Part shown: in pieces, positions 54,610 to 64,000 of the stretch
Numbering within the stretch: position 1 is the first letter of the stretch
How the letters are laid out: every line of letters begins with the position of its first letter
From: Saonia flava
GTDB taxonomy: Bacteria > Bacteroidota > Bacteroidia > Flavobacteriales > Flavobacteriaceae
Direction of reading: 5' to 3'
Assembly (NCBI RefSeq): GCF_011927795.1
Contig: NZ_JAATJJ010000002.1
Span: forward strand, 248,001 to 312,000
DNA length: 64,000 nucleotides
Translations under genes and position numbers: made by a program
Notes under the pieces: generated by a model
The model's database searches: none
Seen by the model: only the letters and a program-made list of their open reading frames with translations
Told to the model about the DNA's origin: nothing

Positions 54610-54881
54610 AAAAAATTTGTAAACCAAACAACATCCTTATGTTATCATGGATGAATTACAAAATACAACTAATTGATATTCAATTATTTAAATGCTTTAA
54701 AAAATGCTTTTTCCTAATAAAAAAATAGACTTTATAGATTAAAAGTGAAGTGTTTTTAATAAATAAAGTTGAACTTTTGAGGAATTATTTGTCAATTCTA
54801 CAAATAAAATAGCCTTATTTTATCTTTTTTGTATTTACTTCAAGTAAATAAATATATAAGAATTAAAATCTAAATATTTAG
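54610..54881. other. Remainder of the intergenic region between susC and the SprB-repeat gene
   Basis: Very AT-rich. ATAAAATA/TATTTTAT (about 54806-54825) and the odd palindrome ATTTACTT-C-AAGTAAAT (54833-54849) could be weak terminator or protein-binding structures for the end of the giant gene. No gene was seen. Confidence 0.35.
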
Positions 54882-57800
54882 CTATCTATAGAGCGTAAAA
54901 TGTCCAACATATTGATGCTTATCCGAGTCGTTGGCATTTACAACATACCAATAATCTCCAGAGGGTAATTCGCTTCCCTCATAAGTTCCATCCCATTTGG
55001 CAACCTGGTCTAGAATGGCCACTACCCTACCATAACGGTCGTATATTTTAACATCTACATTTGCAAACATCTCCCTGTTCCTTGGATACCACATATCATT
55101 CATATTATCTCCATCCGGTGTAAAATAATTGGGTATATCCAACATACCGGTGAAATTAAATGGCATCATAATAGTAGCAGTACATCCATTTTGATCAATA
55201 ACAGTAATAGTTACCGTATCATCCATGTTAATGGTGTACACATTATTCTCCCCTGTGGATTCTCCTTGGAAGAAGTATTCATACCCGCCAAAACCGCCCA
55301 TTGCAGTCGCCGTAATTTCATTTGGACCTGTAACGGTAGCCTCCAAAGTAAGCGGGTCGTAGGCCTCTATCGTAAATTCTACCATCGCGACACATCCATT
55401 TTCATGATAAATATATACTGAATGGTCACCAGGTGGTAAATCACCAAACGTTCTATTTGTAGATGCCTCCAAAACATTATCTACATCCAAAGAAAATAAA
55501 AGTGATGGCAGTAGGCTGTCATCCATCATTTCAATGGTAACAGTACTATTCGGGAAAATTCCATCACAACCATATTGCACAATCGGTTCCGCGACCAAAT
55601 CAACTCCAATTCCAACGGGCACAATTACCGTTGTTTCGCATCCTTGTGAATCCCTTACAAATATTACATGAGTCTCCCCTCCACTAATATTGTCTAGAAA
55701 TAAAGAATCATTTTGCACAAAATCAGCAGCAGCAGCGGAATCTACGCTAGTATAATACGGGGGTGTCCCACCAAAAACCTCTAAAGTAATGGTGCCATCA
55801 TTATCACCCAAACATGTTTCTGGTGTAGAGCTGGCCACTCCACTTACCAGTGCCATGGGTTCTAATATTTCCAATGTCTGTGTTATGGTACAGCCCAAAT
55901 CATCCTGGACAATAATTTCATATACTTGAGGGCCTAAATCCGTAAAAGTTTTCCTATTGGGGAATGCTGCGTCATCCCCTTCAAAAAACTCACTTAAGTT
56001 TTGAGAAATAGCATATCTAATATTTCCTGTACCTCCACTGGCCTCAATTGTAATTTGCCCATCCATTTCCCCATTACAACTTACCGGGAATGCCTCAACA
56101 TATTCCAATACCAAAGGTGGTTTTGGATCTATTACAATAGGTGTGGATATTGCAGTACATGCACCACTCTCTGCAAAAACATAATAAGTACCAGGTCCCA
56201 AATTCCTAAAAATTCCCGAGGATTGGGCAGTCCTTACCGTATTTGCCGCAACTGGATTAGGTGGTGTATTAGAATTCAACAATGTATATATGTAGTTCCC
56301 TATTCCTCCAAATGCCTCTGAGCGAATAATCCCTGTAGCTTCTCCGGCACAGTTTATAGTGGCATTGGTCAAATCCAAGGAAATCACCAAAGGAGCGGCC
56401 GCATCCAACGATATTTGATTTGATTTTTCAAATGGACATCCGTTCGAATTTTGAACGTCATACTGGAATGGACCCGGATCCATTGTAATATCTGCCGGAA
56501 TTTGAACACTAACAACTCCACTGCCAAAAGGTACAAATGGGTCTGTGGTGCCTGCTCTCCTATAAAAATAATCCAATCCAACTTCAGGGTTCGTAACAGT
56601 TAGTTCCATAAGCCCTACATCGCCACATCCAGGCGGCTGTAATTCAACCAATTCTGCCACAACCACTTCTGGATCCATCACGGTAATAGGTAATGTGGTA
56701 TAACTACAGTCCCAACCATCAAATATGGTTATCGTATAGTCTCCTGCGGATAAGTTTGCAAAAATTGGGGTCGTTTGCAATCCACTGGTAGAGCCATCTG
56801 CTAATCTATTTAATTGAAATAAGTAATTTCCGGTTCCTTGACCTCCTGAAATAGTATAGGCCTCTATCACTGCATTGTTATCATTGTTACATTGTAACGG
56901 AGTTACTACTTGTATGTCTGCATAAATAGGAGTGGGTGGTAACAACTCAATAGTATTAGTGGATATACATCCCAGGGCATCACGGACATTTATAGTATGA
57001 ATACCACTAGATAAATCTGTAAATACATCATTGGTATCAGGATAATCCTGAATTATGGTTGTACCATCTGGAGCAATAACCTGATACTCATATGCCCCCC
57101 AACCTCCATCGCCAGTGGCCTTTATTTCTCCTAAACCAGGCACAGCACAAGTAACTTCGGAGGTCTGCTGTAGGGCAACTGTAAGTTCTCTATCTGGTGA
57201 CGTTACCGTCGCCACATTACTTACGGCATCACAAAAAGGAGTATCCAATGCTTCTACCCTAACCACTAAATTACCAGCGGGAAGCCCTGTGATTATCTCA
57301 GGAGTAGCAATGGGCGCCGTGGTATCAAAAGTACCCGTAACACCTGTTGTGGTTTCCACACCTGCATTGTCCCTTGAGAAAACCTCATAGTTATAGGCAC
57401 CAACATAATTATTGATTTCTATGTTTATTTCTCCATCATTTCCATTAAAACAGGTTACAGGTCTATTTTCAGCTATTAGGGCTTCTATTGTATTATAATC
57501 TGGTACATTTACAATGGGGGTTAAATAATTACAACCTCCCAATCCTAAATCTCTTACTGCAAAAATGTAATCTCCTGGAGTACTTATGTCCCAAGTAACT
57601 CTATCTGTTCCCCCTGAACTTCTTGGAGCTTCTGATCCCAAAGGAAGAATTTCTACTTCATAATTTCCTGCCCCTTCATTAACTATGATATCTATTGTAC
57701 CCGGATTTACACCAACTCCTGTTGCATCACAGGTGATTGGGTTTACATTGAAGCTAAATGTTAAATCCGTTGGTGCATTTATTGTAAATGTATCTGTAAT

Positions 57801-60800
57801 CTCACATCCATTTTGGTCTCTGGCCGTGATGATTATTGCACGATCGGTTCCATTGTCCACAACTTCAAAAACATTGCTTGTTTGGAAATTAGTTCCATCA
57901 AAAGCTGCAGTACCATCATCCATACTATACGTGTAAGGAGGAGTACCCGTAGGCGTTCCTGAGCCATCACCATTAGAATCGGTAAAAACAGTTATTAGAG
58001 CCGTATTAAATTTATTATTATTAGGGTCACATGAGAATTCTGTATTCGTTGTATTGATTAAAAAATTTGGTGGATTGATTATAATAATATCTCCAGAGCG
58101 ATATGTACATCCCCTTTCGGAAACCACCTCTGCTTGATAAGTTCCATCCGTTAGACCTGAAAATAATTGCGAAGTTTGTGGTCCGTAAAGAACTGTGCTA
58201 CCAGAACCGTCATATAGAGTATAGTAAAAAGGTCCATCGACATCAGTTCCCGCCTGTAATTCAATTGTAATACTACCGTCACTTGCGTCATGGCACGTAA
58301 CATCGTTCTTTGGTGTAGATGAAATTACTGGTGATACAACCAAAGATACAAGGACATCAACATCATCTGTACACAAAGGCAGTGTGTTGGAATCCAAATC
58401 CGTTACTACAATGTTATAATCCCCAGGAAACAAACCTGTAAAAAGATTGGAGCTTTGCGGTCCTCCTATATCTATTAGTGTGCCAGCATCCCTTAGTTGA
58501 TATTCAAAATTACCACTACCTCCTGAAGTGTTTACTGTAATAACCCCATCACCTGCATTACATGTTGGTTCAGAAGTGGCACTGGCCGTAATAGAGAAAA
58601 AATCAAACACCTCAGCTACCACGGTATTTGTACATCCATTACCATCTCGCACGATAATAGTATAGGTCCCTGGATTAGGAACTACAAAGTTTGGACTACT
58701 TTGAAAACCACCTCCTATATCATATTGAAATGTATCTTCTGGCAATCCTGAGGCTGTGGTCAATGGACTTGTTACATCAACAAAATAGTTGTTTACAGCG
58801 ATACATTGATTGGTTACATTTACAGTAGGTGTTGGTACCCCTGGTCCTTCTGTAACTGTTACTGTAGTAAAACTGACACATCCACTGGCATCTCTTACAT
58901 AAAAATCATAATCATCCGGATAGGGCATCCCTATTTCATATGTTGTGATCGAACTAAATACAGTTGGAGCGGGATCACCATTTGGCACATAGGCAAACTC
59001 GTAGGGTGCAGTACCGCCATTTGCCCTAACGGTAACAAGAGCCCCTACATTACATGTAGCGGGTATATTACTATCTATAACGACTGTAGGAATATCTTGG
59101 GTAATTGTTACCAAGGCACTGGCATCACAACCCGTGTTATCATCATTAACAAGAATTTGATAATTCCCTGCTTGTAAGCCAGTTAAAGTATCACTATATG
59201 GCATGGGTTCATTAGTAAAACTAATAGGTCCTCCTACCATAGCCCCTGTATCTGTATTTTGTATTTGAATTGTAAAATCCGAAGGACTCGGTGTAATTCC
59301 ACTTATTGTATAAGATATTTCACCATTACCACTAGGGTCACACGAGGCAGTGGTGGCCGTTGTGGCAATTGCGATTGGACTCGGTGACACAATTGGATCA
59401 ATTTGTTCTATATAAGTACATCCCAAAGCATCCTCTACTTCCACAAAATAAGTTATTCCATAAGCTATTTCACCTGAAAAATCATGGGTGTCCGCATCTA
59501 CATTGGGAGAAACCAAAGGGTTACCAACCAGACCAATCAAGTAGGGTCCCGTACCACCAACAATGTTAACTTCATACGTAAAGAATGGCGTTGTACAATC
59601 TGGGGGAGGAACTACATTTACGGGTACCAAATCCAGTTGATTTTGATCTATGGTTACTACATCTCTATCCTCACACCCAGTTGCGTCGGTTGTAACTACA
59701 GTATAGGTACCTGGAGCAACATTTAAAAATATTTCGGTTGTACTTGCTGTGGGGCCTATTGAAGTAACAAAAGTGCCGCTAATATCATAAAGTTCATAAG
59801 TGTAATTAGCTGTACCGTTAGCAACACCTGTAACATCTATGGAGCCTAAAACTCCAGTGCCAGTACAAATGGCATCCACTGGAACCACGGTGGCATCAAC
59901 AGCTGTACTTGTCCCAATAGTTGCAGAAAGCAATGGACTTTCACACCCTCTACTATCTCGTACCATAAAATCGGTATACGTACCAGGAGCATAACCTGAA
60001 AATACATTTTGTGTAGAATAAGTGGCACCACCATCATTACTAAATTCATAAGGTGGAATACCTTGTGTTGTATCTGCCGTCACCGTTACCACACCACTCG
60101 TTGGGTCTGCGCATACAGTATCTTGACCCGTAGCTGTACCCGCAATGGTTTCGGGTGGAGAAATTGTAACAACATTCGTTTCAGTTAAACATCCTCTAAA
60201 ATCGTATACTTCAAATTGAAAAGTAGTATCGGTAAGAATAGATCCATCATTTGGAATACTATAAACAAAAGAGTTTCCAACTATATTGGTTGTAGTTGTT
60301 GTATAAGGAGCTCCGTTGATACTTACTTCATAATAATCATAGCTTCCTGCAGAAGTGTATCCATTACTAATATTGATCTGTATCTGTGCATCTGGACCTC
60401 CACAATCCAATTCTTGAATTATTGAAGCATTAGTAGTAATTTCCGGCGCAATGGTTATCACTACATTGTCCCTACAATTGTTGGCATCCCTAACTTCTAC
60501 ATTGTAATTTCCTGGAGTAAGACCATTAAATGAATTGGCTGGCTGCCATAATCCATTGTTAATTCTATATTCAAAGGACCCTGCTCCGCCAGCTGCATTT
60601 ACAGTAATTGATGATGCATCGACATTGTCAAAACAATAATCGGTAGATGCATCAATAGAAATAGTTGGTGAAGACAAGGGGGTTAATGTGAAACTATCTG
60701 TTAAGGTACATCCATTGGCATCGTTCACAGTTATTTGATACGTTCCACCCTGAGACAAACTTGAAAAAGTATTACTATTAGAAGGCCCTAGAGTTGATGC

Positions 60801-63215
60801 ATCTGGTAAAGTCAAAGTATATCTATTACCACCCCATCCTCCAGAGGTATTTATTGTTACACCACCTACATTGCCATTCTGACAATCCATTGGGACAACT
60901 GACAAACTATCAATGGCAAATGCCACGGCAGGCTCTTCAATAACCAAAGTAGCTGTATCTGTACAGTTTGTATCTTCATCGGTTACTGAAATAACATAAC
61001 TTCCTGCGGCTAATCCTGTTAGTGGAATTAAGCCAGCCGTCTGTCCTGTAATCGCCGGTGCTCCATCAATACTATAACTATACGTTCCATTAAATCCATC
61101 AACAAGAAAACGACCTTCCCCATCACTATCCCCTACACAGGTAACTCCTCTGGTTGCTTGTGCTTGTGAAGAAATAGAACTAATATCCGTAATTGCAAAG
61201 TTTTCATCGTAATAACACCCAACACTATCTGTGACCCTAAAAGTATAAGTTCCCAAACTTAAACTTGTAAAAATATTGCTCGCTCCATTGTTTACCGCAC
61301 TTGGACCTGGTGCAATAATTTCATAAGTGTAAGGGCCTGTTCCATCGGTTACTGCCAATGTAACGGATACCGTACCTGTTAAACAATCAATATTGGAAAT
61401 TGTAAAATCTAAATCAGTGGGTTTGTCAAACGGTGCAAAAGTTATAGGAGCCAAAGTTTGAATACATCCATTGGCATCCCTAACCCTAGGTGTATATGTT
61501 CCTACTCCCAAATTAGTAAAAACAGATGTTCCACTAAATCCTGCTCCAATACTATATTCATACCCTCCTGCTCCCCCAGACACTCCTGTTATACTAATTT
61601 GTCCACCTGTTTCATTGGCACAGGTTGGAGAAACATCTACATTCGCAGTTCCAGATATAGTGGACAAAGTTCCTATTGTAGCGGTATCATTAATATCACA
61701 AGAAAAAGCCCCTTGCTGATATCTAATTATAACATTATAGGTATTGGGTGCTAAATTGCTAAAAACATTACTGACTTGGAACGTTGCGCCCCCATTGATG
61801 CTGTATGTTAAATTGTATCCGTTGGTATTGGTGACATTCATAGTGATACTGCCATCGTTTGCCCCACCGCAATTTCCATCATTAGGAGTTATTGTATAGG
61901 TTGGTTCTGGAATATTTTCTACATCAACCGCTGCTGTGTGTGTACACCCATTGGCATCTTCAACCAAAATTGAATAATTCCCTGCAGACGTTACTGTGAA
62001 TGTAGTAGAAGATGTATATGTTGAGCTAAAACTAGTCCCACCATCCAAACTAAATCTATATGGAGCAGTTCCACCAGAAGTATTAACGGTTACATCAACT
62101 GATGTGGCACCACAACCAAAACTATCTGTTGCTGTGGCAGAAATGTTCAATGGACTAATTCCACCCCCGATAACTATTGGATTTCCGTTGATATCCTGGG
62201 TAATGAGTTCGGAACAGTCATTGGTTTCTACCCTTATACTATATGTACCAGAACTAACATTATCAAAAGTATATGCATCGGAACCATTGGGACCAAAAGT
62301 ATCCACTGTAACCCCGTTTTTAATTAGTCTATAGGTATAAAAACCAGGAACATCAAATACTTGCACATCTATACTTCCCAGTTCACCACTACATAGAATA
62401 TCATTTGCAACAACTTCCGCTCTAATATCAGAACTAGTAATTGTAACTGTATTGGACGGGAATAAACAAGCAGTTGCAGATACATTCTTTAAACGCACCC
62501 AAACCATATAATCGCCAGGGGTGGTAACATCAAAATAAGGAGTATCCTGATAAGGACCTGCTGAATTATTTAAACTATATTCATACCCTGCAGGAACATT
62601 GGTAATTTCTACCCTTCCCGGGTTCCCACAAACAATATCTTCTTTCACCACTTGTGGATCCAAAGGGTTTAAAGAAGATTTAAAGTAAAAATATTCTCCT
62701 GAATCTACCCTAACCCTAAATTCTCCCCCAGAATTTAAATCATAGGTGGAATTAGTTCCAACAGTATTCCAGGTACAAGATGAATTTGTTGTGGGACAAT
62801 CTGCAACAACGGAAGTGGCACAACTACCTCCATCCAATTTCTGCCATTGATAAGAACCTCCGCTTTGACTTAAGCTTATAGTACGGATATCACTGGTACC
62901 ACATAAAAAGAATTTTGCAAGTGTACTACCATCATTTGGACAGGTAACCTCTTCGTTAGCACCAAGTATAATAGTGGTAAACATTGGCATACTAGGAAGG
63001 ACAAGAGTATTTATTGTTTCTGCAGGGGAAGTTGAGCCCTCAGAATTAGTATTTAATTCGGGAGTACTATTGACCGGTACTGCAACATCCATTACATCCG
63101 TAATTTCTGCAAACAGATTATAGCCTTTATTATTTGCTATTGCCGTAGAACATACTATTGATAAAAATATCAACAATATGGCATACAAAAGATGCCGTGT
63201 TTTTTTAGGAAGCAT
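54882..63215 (-). CDS. Giant SprB-repeat cell-surface protein with T9SS type B sorting domain
   Basis: 2777 residues with a signal peptide (to about residue 28). From about 190 to 2600 the chain is a series of about 28 modules of 80-95 residues by my count. Each has a Cys-containing start such as VTCFNGNDGEINI or VTCHDASDGSITI, then a GG-x-x-PY/YEYS element and a LxxGxYxVxVxDxxGC end, the SprB/PF13573 pattern. The last about 85 residues (IPNYFTPDGDNMNDMWYP, VKIYDRYGRVVA, WDGTYEGSELPSGDYWYVV) are a gliding-motility-type (T9SS type B) C-terminal sorting domain. It is therefore exported by the type IX system and held at the surface, probably as an adhesin. It is monocistronic and about half the length of typical SprB. 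Confidence 0.92.
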   Translation of the reverse strand: MLPKKTRHLLYAILLIFLSIVCSTAIANNKGYNLFAEITDVMDVAVPVNSTPELNTNSEGSTSPAETINTLVLPSMPMFTTIILGANEEVTCPNDGSTLAKFFLCGTSDIRTISLSQSGGSYQWQKLDGGSCATSVVADCPTTNSSCTWNTVGTNSTYDLNSGGEFRVRVDSGEYFYFKSSLNPLDPQVVKEDIVCGNPGRVEITNVPAGYEYSLNNSAGPYQDTPYFDVTTPGDYMVWVRLKNVSATACLFPSNTVTITSSDIRAEVVANDILCSGELGSIDVQVFDVPGFYTYRLIKNGVTVDTFGPNGSDAYTFDNVSSGTYSIRVETNDCSELITQDINGNPIVIGGGISPLNISATATDSFGCGATSVDVTVNTSGGTAPYRFSLDGGTSFSSTYTSSTTFTVTSAGNYSILVEDANGCTHTAAVDVENIPEPTYTITPNDGNCGGANDGSITMNVTNTNGYNLTYSINGGATFQVSNVFSNLAPNTYNVIIRYQQGAFSCDINDTATIGTLSTISGTANVDVSPTCANETGGQISITGVSGGAGGYEYSIGAGFSGTSVFTNLGVGTYTPRVRDANGCIQTLAPITFAPFDKPTDLDFTISNIDCLTGTVSVTLAVTDGTGPYTYEIIAPGPSAVNNGASNIFTSLSLGTYTFRVTDSVGCYYDENFAITDISSISSQAQATRGVTCVGDSDGEGRFLVDGFNGTYSYSIDGAPAITGQTAGLIPLTGLAAGSYVISVTDEDTNCTDTATLVIEEPAVAFAIDSLSVVPMDCQNGNVGGVTINTSGGWGGNRYTLTLPDASTLGPSNSNTFSSLSQGGTYQITVNDANGCTLTDSFTLTPLSSPTISIDASTDYCFDNVDASSITVNAAGGAGSFEYRINNGLWQPANSFNGLTPGNYNVEVRDANNCRDNVVITIAPEITTNASIIQELDCGGPDAQIQINISNGYTSAGSYDYYEVSINGAPYTTTTTNIVGNSFVYSIPNDGSILTDTTFQFEVYDFRGCLTETNVVTISPPETIAGTATGQDTVCADPTSGVVTVTADTTQGIPPYEFSNDGGATYSTQNVFSGYAPGTYTDFMVRDSRGCESPLLSATIGTSTAVDATVVPVDAICTGTGVLGSIDVTGVANGTANYTYELYDISGTFVTSIGPTASTTEIFLNVAPGTYTVVTTDATGCEDRDVVTIDQNQLDLVPVNVVPPPDCTTPFFTYEVNIVGGTGPYLIGLVGNPLVSPNVDADTHDFSGEIAYGITYFVEVEDALGCTYIEQIDPIVSPSPIAIATTATTASCDPSGNGEISYTISGITPSPSDFTIQIQNTDTGAMVGGPISFTNEPMPYSDTLTGLQAGNYQILVNDDNTGCDASALVTITQDIPTVVIDSNIPATCNVGALVTVRANGGTAPYEFAYVPNGDPAPTVFSSITTYEIGMPYPDDYDFYVRDASGCVSFTTVTVTEGPGVPTPTVNVTNQCIAVNNYFVDVTSPLTTASGLPEDTFQYDIGGGFQSSPNFVVPNPGTYTIIVRDGNGCTNTVVAEVFDFFSITASATSEPTCNAGDGVITVNTSGGSGNFEYQLRDAGTLIDIGGPQSSNLFTGLFPGDYNIVVTDLDSNTLPLCTDDVDVLVSLVVSPVISSTPKNDVTCHDASDGSITIELQAGTDVDGPFYYTLYDGSGSTVLYGPQTSQLFSGLTDGTYQAEVVSERGCTYRSGDIIIINPPNFLINTTNTEFSCDPNNNKFNTALITVFTDSNGDGSGTPTGTPPYTYSMDDGTAAFDGTNFQTSNVFEVVDNGTDRAIIITARDQNGCEITDTFTINAPTDLTFSFNVNPITCDATGVGVNPGTIDIIVNEGAGNYEVEILPLGSEAPRSSGGTDRVTWDISTPGDYIFAVRDLGLGGCNYLTPIVNVPDYNTIEALIAENRPVTCFNGNDGEINIEINNYVGAYNYEVFSRDNAGVETTTGVTGTFDTTAPIATPEIITGLPAGNLVVRVEALDTPFCDAVSNVATVTSPDRELTVALQQTSEVTCAVPGLGEIKATGDGGWGAYEYQVIAPDGTTIIQDYPDTNDVFTDLSSGIHTINVRDALGCISTNTIELLPPTPIYADIQVVTPLQCNNDNNAVIEAYTISGGQGTGNYLFQLNRLADGSTSGLQTTPIFANLSAGDYTITIFDGWDCSYTTLPITVMDPEVVVAELVELQPPGCGDVGLMELTVTNPEVGLDYFYRRAGTTDPFVPFGSGVVSVQIPADITMDPGPFQYDVQNSNGCPFEKSNQISLDAAAPLVISLDLTNATINCAGEATGIIRSEAFGGIGNYIYTLLNSNTPPNPVAANTVRTAQSSGIFRNLGPGTYYVFAESGACTAISTPIVIDPKPPLVLEYVEAFPVSCNGEMDGQITIEASGGTGNIRYAISQNLSEFFEGDDAAFPNRKTFTDLGPQVYEIIVQDDLGCTITQTLEILEPMALVSGVASSTPETCLGDNDGTITLEVFGGTPPYYTSVDSAAAADFVQNDSLFLDNISGGETHVIFVRDSQGCETTVIVPVGIGVDLVAEPIVQYGCDGIFPNSTVTIEMMDDSLLPSLLFSLDVDNVLEASTNRTFGDLPPGDHSVYIYHENGCVAMVEFTIEAYDPLTLEATVTGPNEITATAMGGFGGYEYFFQGESTGENNVYTINMDDTVTITVIDQNGCTATIMMPFNFTGMLDIPNYFTPDGDNMNDMWYPRNREMFANVDVKIYDRYGRVVAILDQVAKWDGTYEGSELPSGDYWYVVNANDSDKHQYVGHFTLYR

Positions 63216-63356
63216 AGGTTAAGCCAGTTTTTTTTGTAGAATATAGTTTGATTTGGGATCAGCAATATTCTAGGGTGTAATTATTTATACTTATAAATTC
63301 TATTTATATTTAAACAATAATTCCATATTCCTTATTAATAATTCTAACGTATAGAA
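63216..63356. promoter_or_regulatory. Divergent promoter region, SprB-repeat gene and PQQ-dehydrogenase gene
   Basis: 141 bp, AT-rich, must contain both promoters. No perfect TAnnTTTG box and no copy of the LacI operators was found, so the giant surface protein is probably outside the xylan regulon. Confidence 0.35.
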
Positions 63357-64000
63357 ATGAAAATTAGTGTTGTATGTACCTATTTATTCGTTGTAATGAC
63401 ATCTCTGTCATGTGCTCAACAACAGAAAAATAAAGCTAAAACCCCCGAAAACATTGACTTTGAAGCTGAAATAGTAATAGAAAATCTTTCTGTTCCATGG
63501 GGCATGGCTTTTTTACCAGATGGAAGCATTCTGGTTGCCGAACAATCTGGCGAGCTTATTAGCTTTAAAGACGGAAAAAAAACTAGTATTTCCGGTGTTC
63601 CAGAAGTATATTTTAGAGGTCAGGGTGGGCTTTTGGATTTGGAGCTGCATCCTGAGTATGAGAACAATGGTTGGATCTATATTTCCTATTCTTCACCAGA
63701 AGGAGAAGAAAAAGGTGGAAACACAGCTATTATGCGTGCCAAATTGGAAGGAAATACCTTAGTAAACAAGGAACTTTTGTACAAAGCAACGCCCAATACC
63801 ACCAAAGGTCAGCATTATGGTTCTAGAATAGAATTTGATAATGATGGATATCTGTTTTTTTCAGCGGGAGAAAGAGGAGAAAGAGATATTAACCCACAAG
63901 ATATTACCCGTGACAATGGAAAAATATATAGATTGTATGATGATGGCCGCATTCCAGAAGACAACCCGTTTGTAAATGATGAAACTGCCAAGAAAGCAAT
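63357..64000 (+). CDS. PQQ-dependent sugar dehydrogenase-like lipoprotein (3' end beyond window)
   Basis: 214 codons from ATG 63357 to the window edge. A lipoprotein signal ends near SLSC (about residue 19). The soluble aldose/glucose dehydrogenase beta-propeller (GSDH) begins at VIENLSVPWGMAFLPDGSIL and continues with GQGGLLDLELHPEYENNGWI, TKGQHYGSRIEFDNDGYLFF, the GERGERD element and DNGKIYRLYDDGRIPEDNPF. Such enzymes oxidise aldoses in the periplasm with PQQ and Ca2+, though many Bacteroidota homologues are untested. Divergent from the SprB-repeat gene. Confidence 0.92.
   Translation, partial: MKISVVCTYLFVVMTSLSCAQQQKNKAKTPENIDFEAEIVIENLSVPWGMAFLPDGSILVAEQSGELISFKDGKKTSISGVPEVYFRGQGGLLDLELHPEYENNGWIYISYSSPEGEEKGGNTAIMRAKLEGNTLVNKELLYKATPNTTKGQHYGSRIEFDNDGYLFFSAGERGERDINPQDITRDNGKIYRLYDDGRIPEDNPFVNDETAKKA

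Noticed and set aside
54833-54849. Palindrome ATTTACTT-C-AAGTAAAT as a third operator class
   Set aside because: It is AT-only apart from the middle, occurs once, and lies at the 3' end of the giant gene, so chance or a weak terminator is as likely.
57115-62334. Several 60-120-codon plus-strand frames inside the giant gene
   Set aside because: Antisense shadows of the SprB repeats; they share the repeat period and show no own signals.
54882-63215. Repetitive DNA considered as CRISPR or satellite array
   Set aside because: The repeats are 240-290 bp, strongly diverged and coding; there are no short identical repeats with unique spacers.

Overview
The window looks like a chromosome segment of a marine, plant-polysaccharide-degrading member of the Bacteroidota, most likely Flavobacteriaceae. 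The evidence is a SusC/SusD pair, a type IX secretion (T9SS type B) sorting domain on a giant SprB-repeat protein, TAnnTTTG-type -7 promoter boxes, an AT-rich base composition, and several DUF1593 and CRTAC1-like proteins. No mobile-element genes, CRISPR arrays or rRNA genes were seen.

Region 1 (1-9837, minus strand) is one tight operon. In reading order it encodes a fucose/arabinose-isomerase-family protein, a transketolase split into N- and C-terminal subunits, a secreted DUF1593 (nucleoside-hydrolase-like) protein, a ribose-type ABC importer (binding lipoprotein, DUF2291 protein, ATPase, permease) and an FGGY kinase that runs off the left edge. Isomerase plus kinase plus split transketolase plus importer matches the layout of the non-oxidative D-apiose pathway. 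That assignment is inference.

Region 2 (10320-13300) is a decaying locus. An ECF sigma factor broken by an in-frame stop is fused in frame to the C-terminal two thirds of a DUF1593 gene. An intact DUF1593 lipoprotein gene and a short alpha/beta-hydrolase remnant follow. The region ends at tRNA-Pro(GGG), whose 3' end and terminator are duplicated 165 bp away.

Region 3 (13418-27900) starts with a GH115 alpha-glucuronidase behind a LacI-type operator. It continues with a VOC pseudogene, a trypsin-like protease with a frameshifted PDZ end, ftsH, exonuclease III, two hypothetical genes, a TlpA-like lipoprotein, a secreted TIM-barrel protein, a Crp-type regulator, a coupled nitroreductase/transporter/GNAT operon and a GyrI-like protein.

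Region 4 (27904-54609) is a glucuronoxylan utilisation locus. It holds xylBA, a LacI regulator, uxaC, then a plus-strand run of GH67, SDR, uxuA, GH10, a SASA-CE4 fusion, CE15 and an acetyl-esterase-like hydrolase. On the minus strand follow a CRTAC1-like lipoprotein and a SusC-SusD-TIG/CBM operon. The same 12-bp palindrome GCAATCGATTGC lies upstream of GH115, between uxaC and GH67, and upstream of susC, so these units are probably one regulon. Together the genes would de-esterify and cut glucuronoxylan, bind and import oligosaccharides, remove (methyl)glucuronic acid, and send xylose to xylulose 5-phosphate and glucuronate to 2-keto-3-deoxygluconate. No beta-xylosidase, xylose symporter, KDG kinase or KDPG aldolase is in the window.

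Region 5 (54882-64000) is a 2777-residue SprB-repeat T9SS substrate and, divergently, the start of a PQQ-type sugar dehydrogenase that runs off the right edge.
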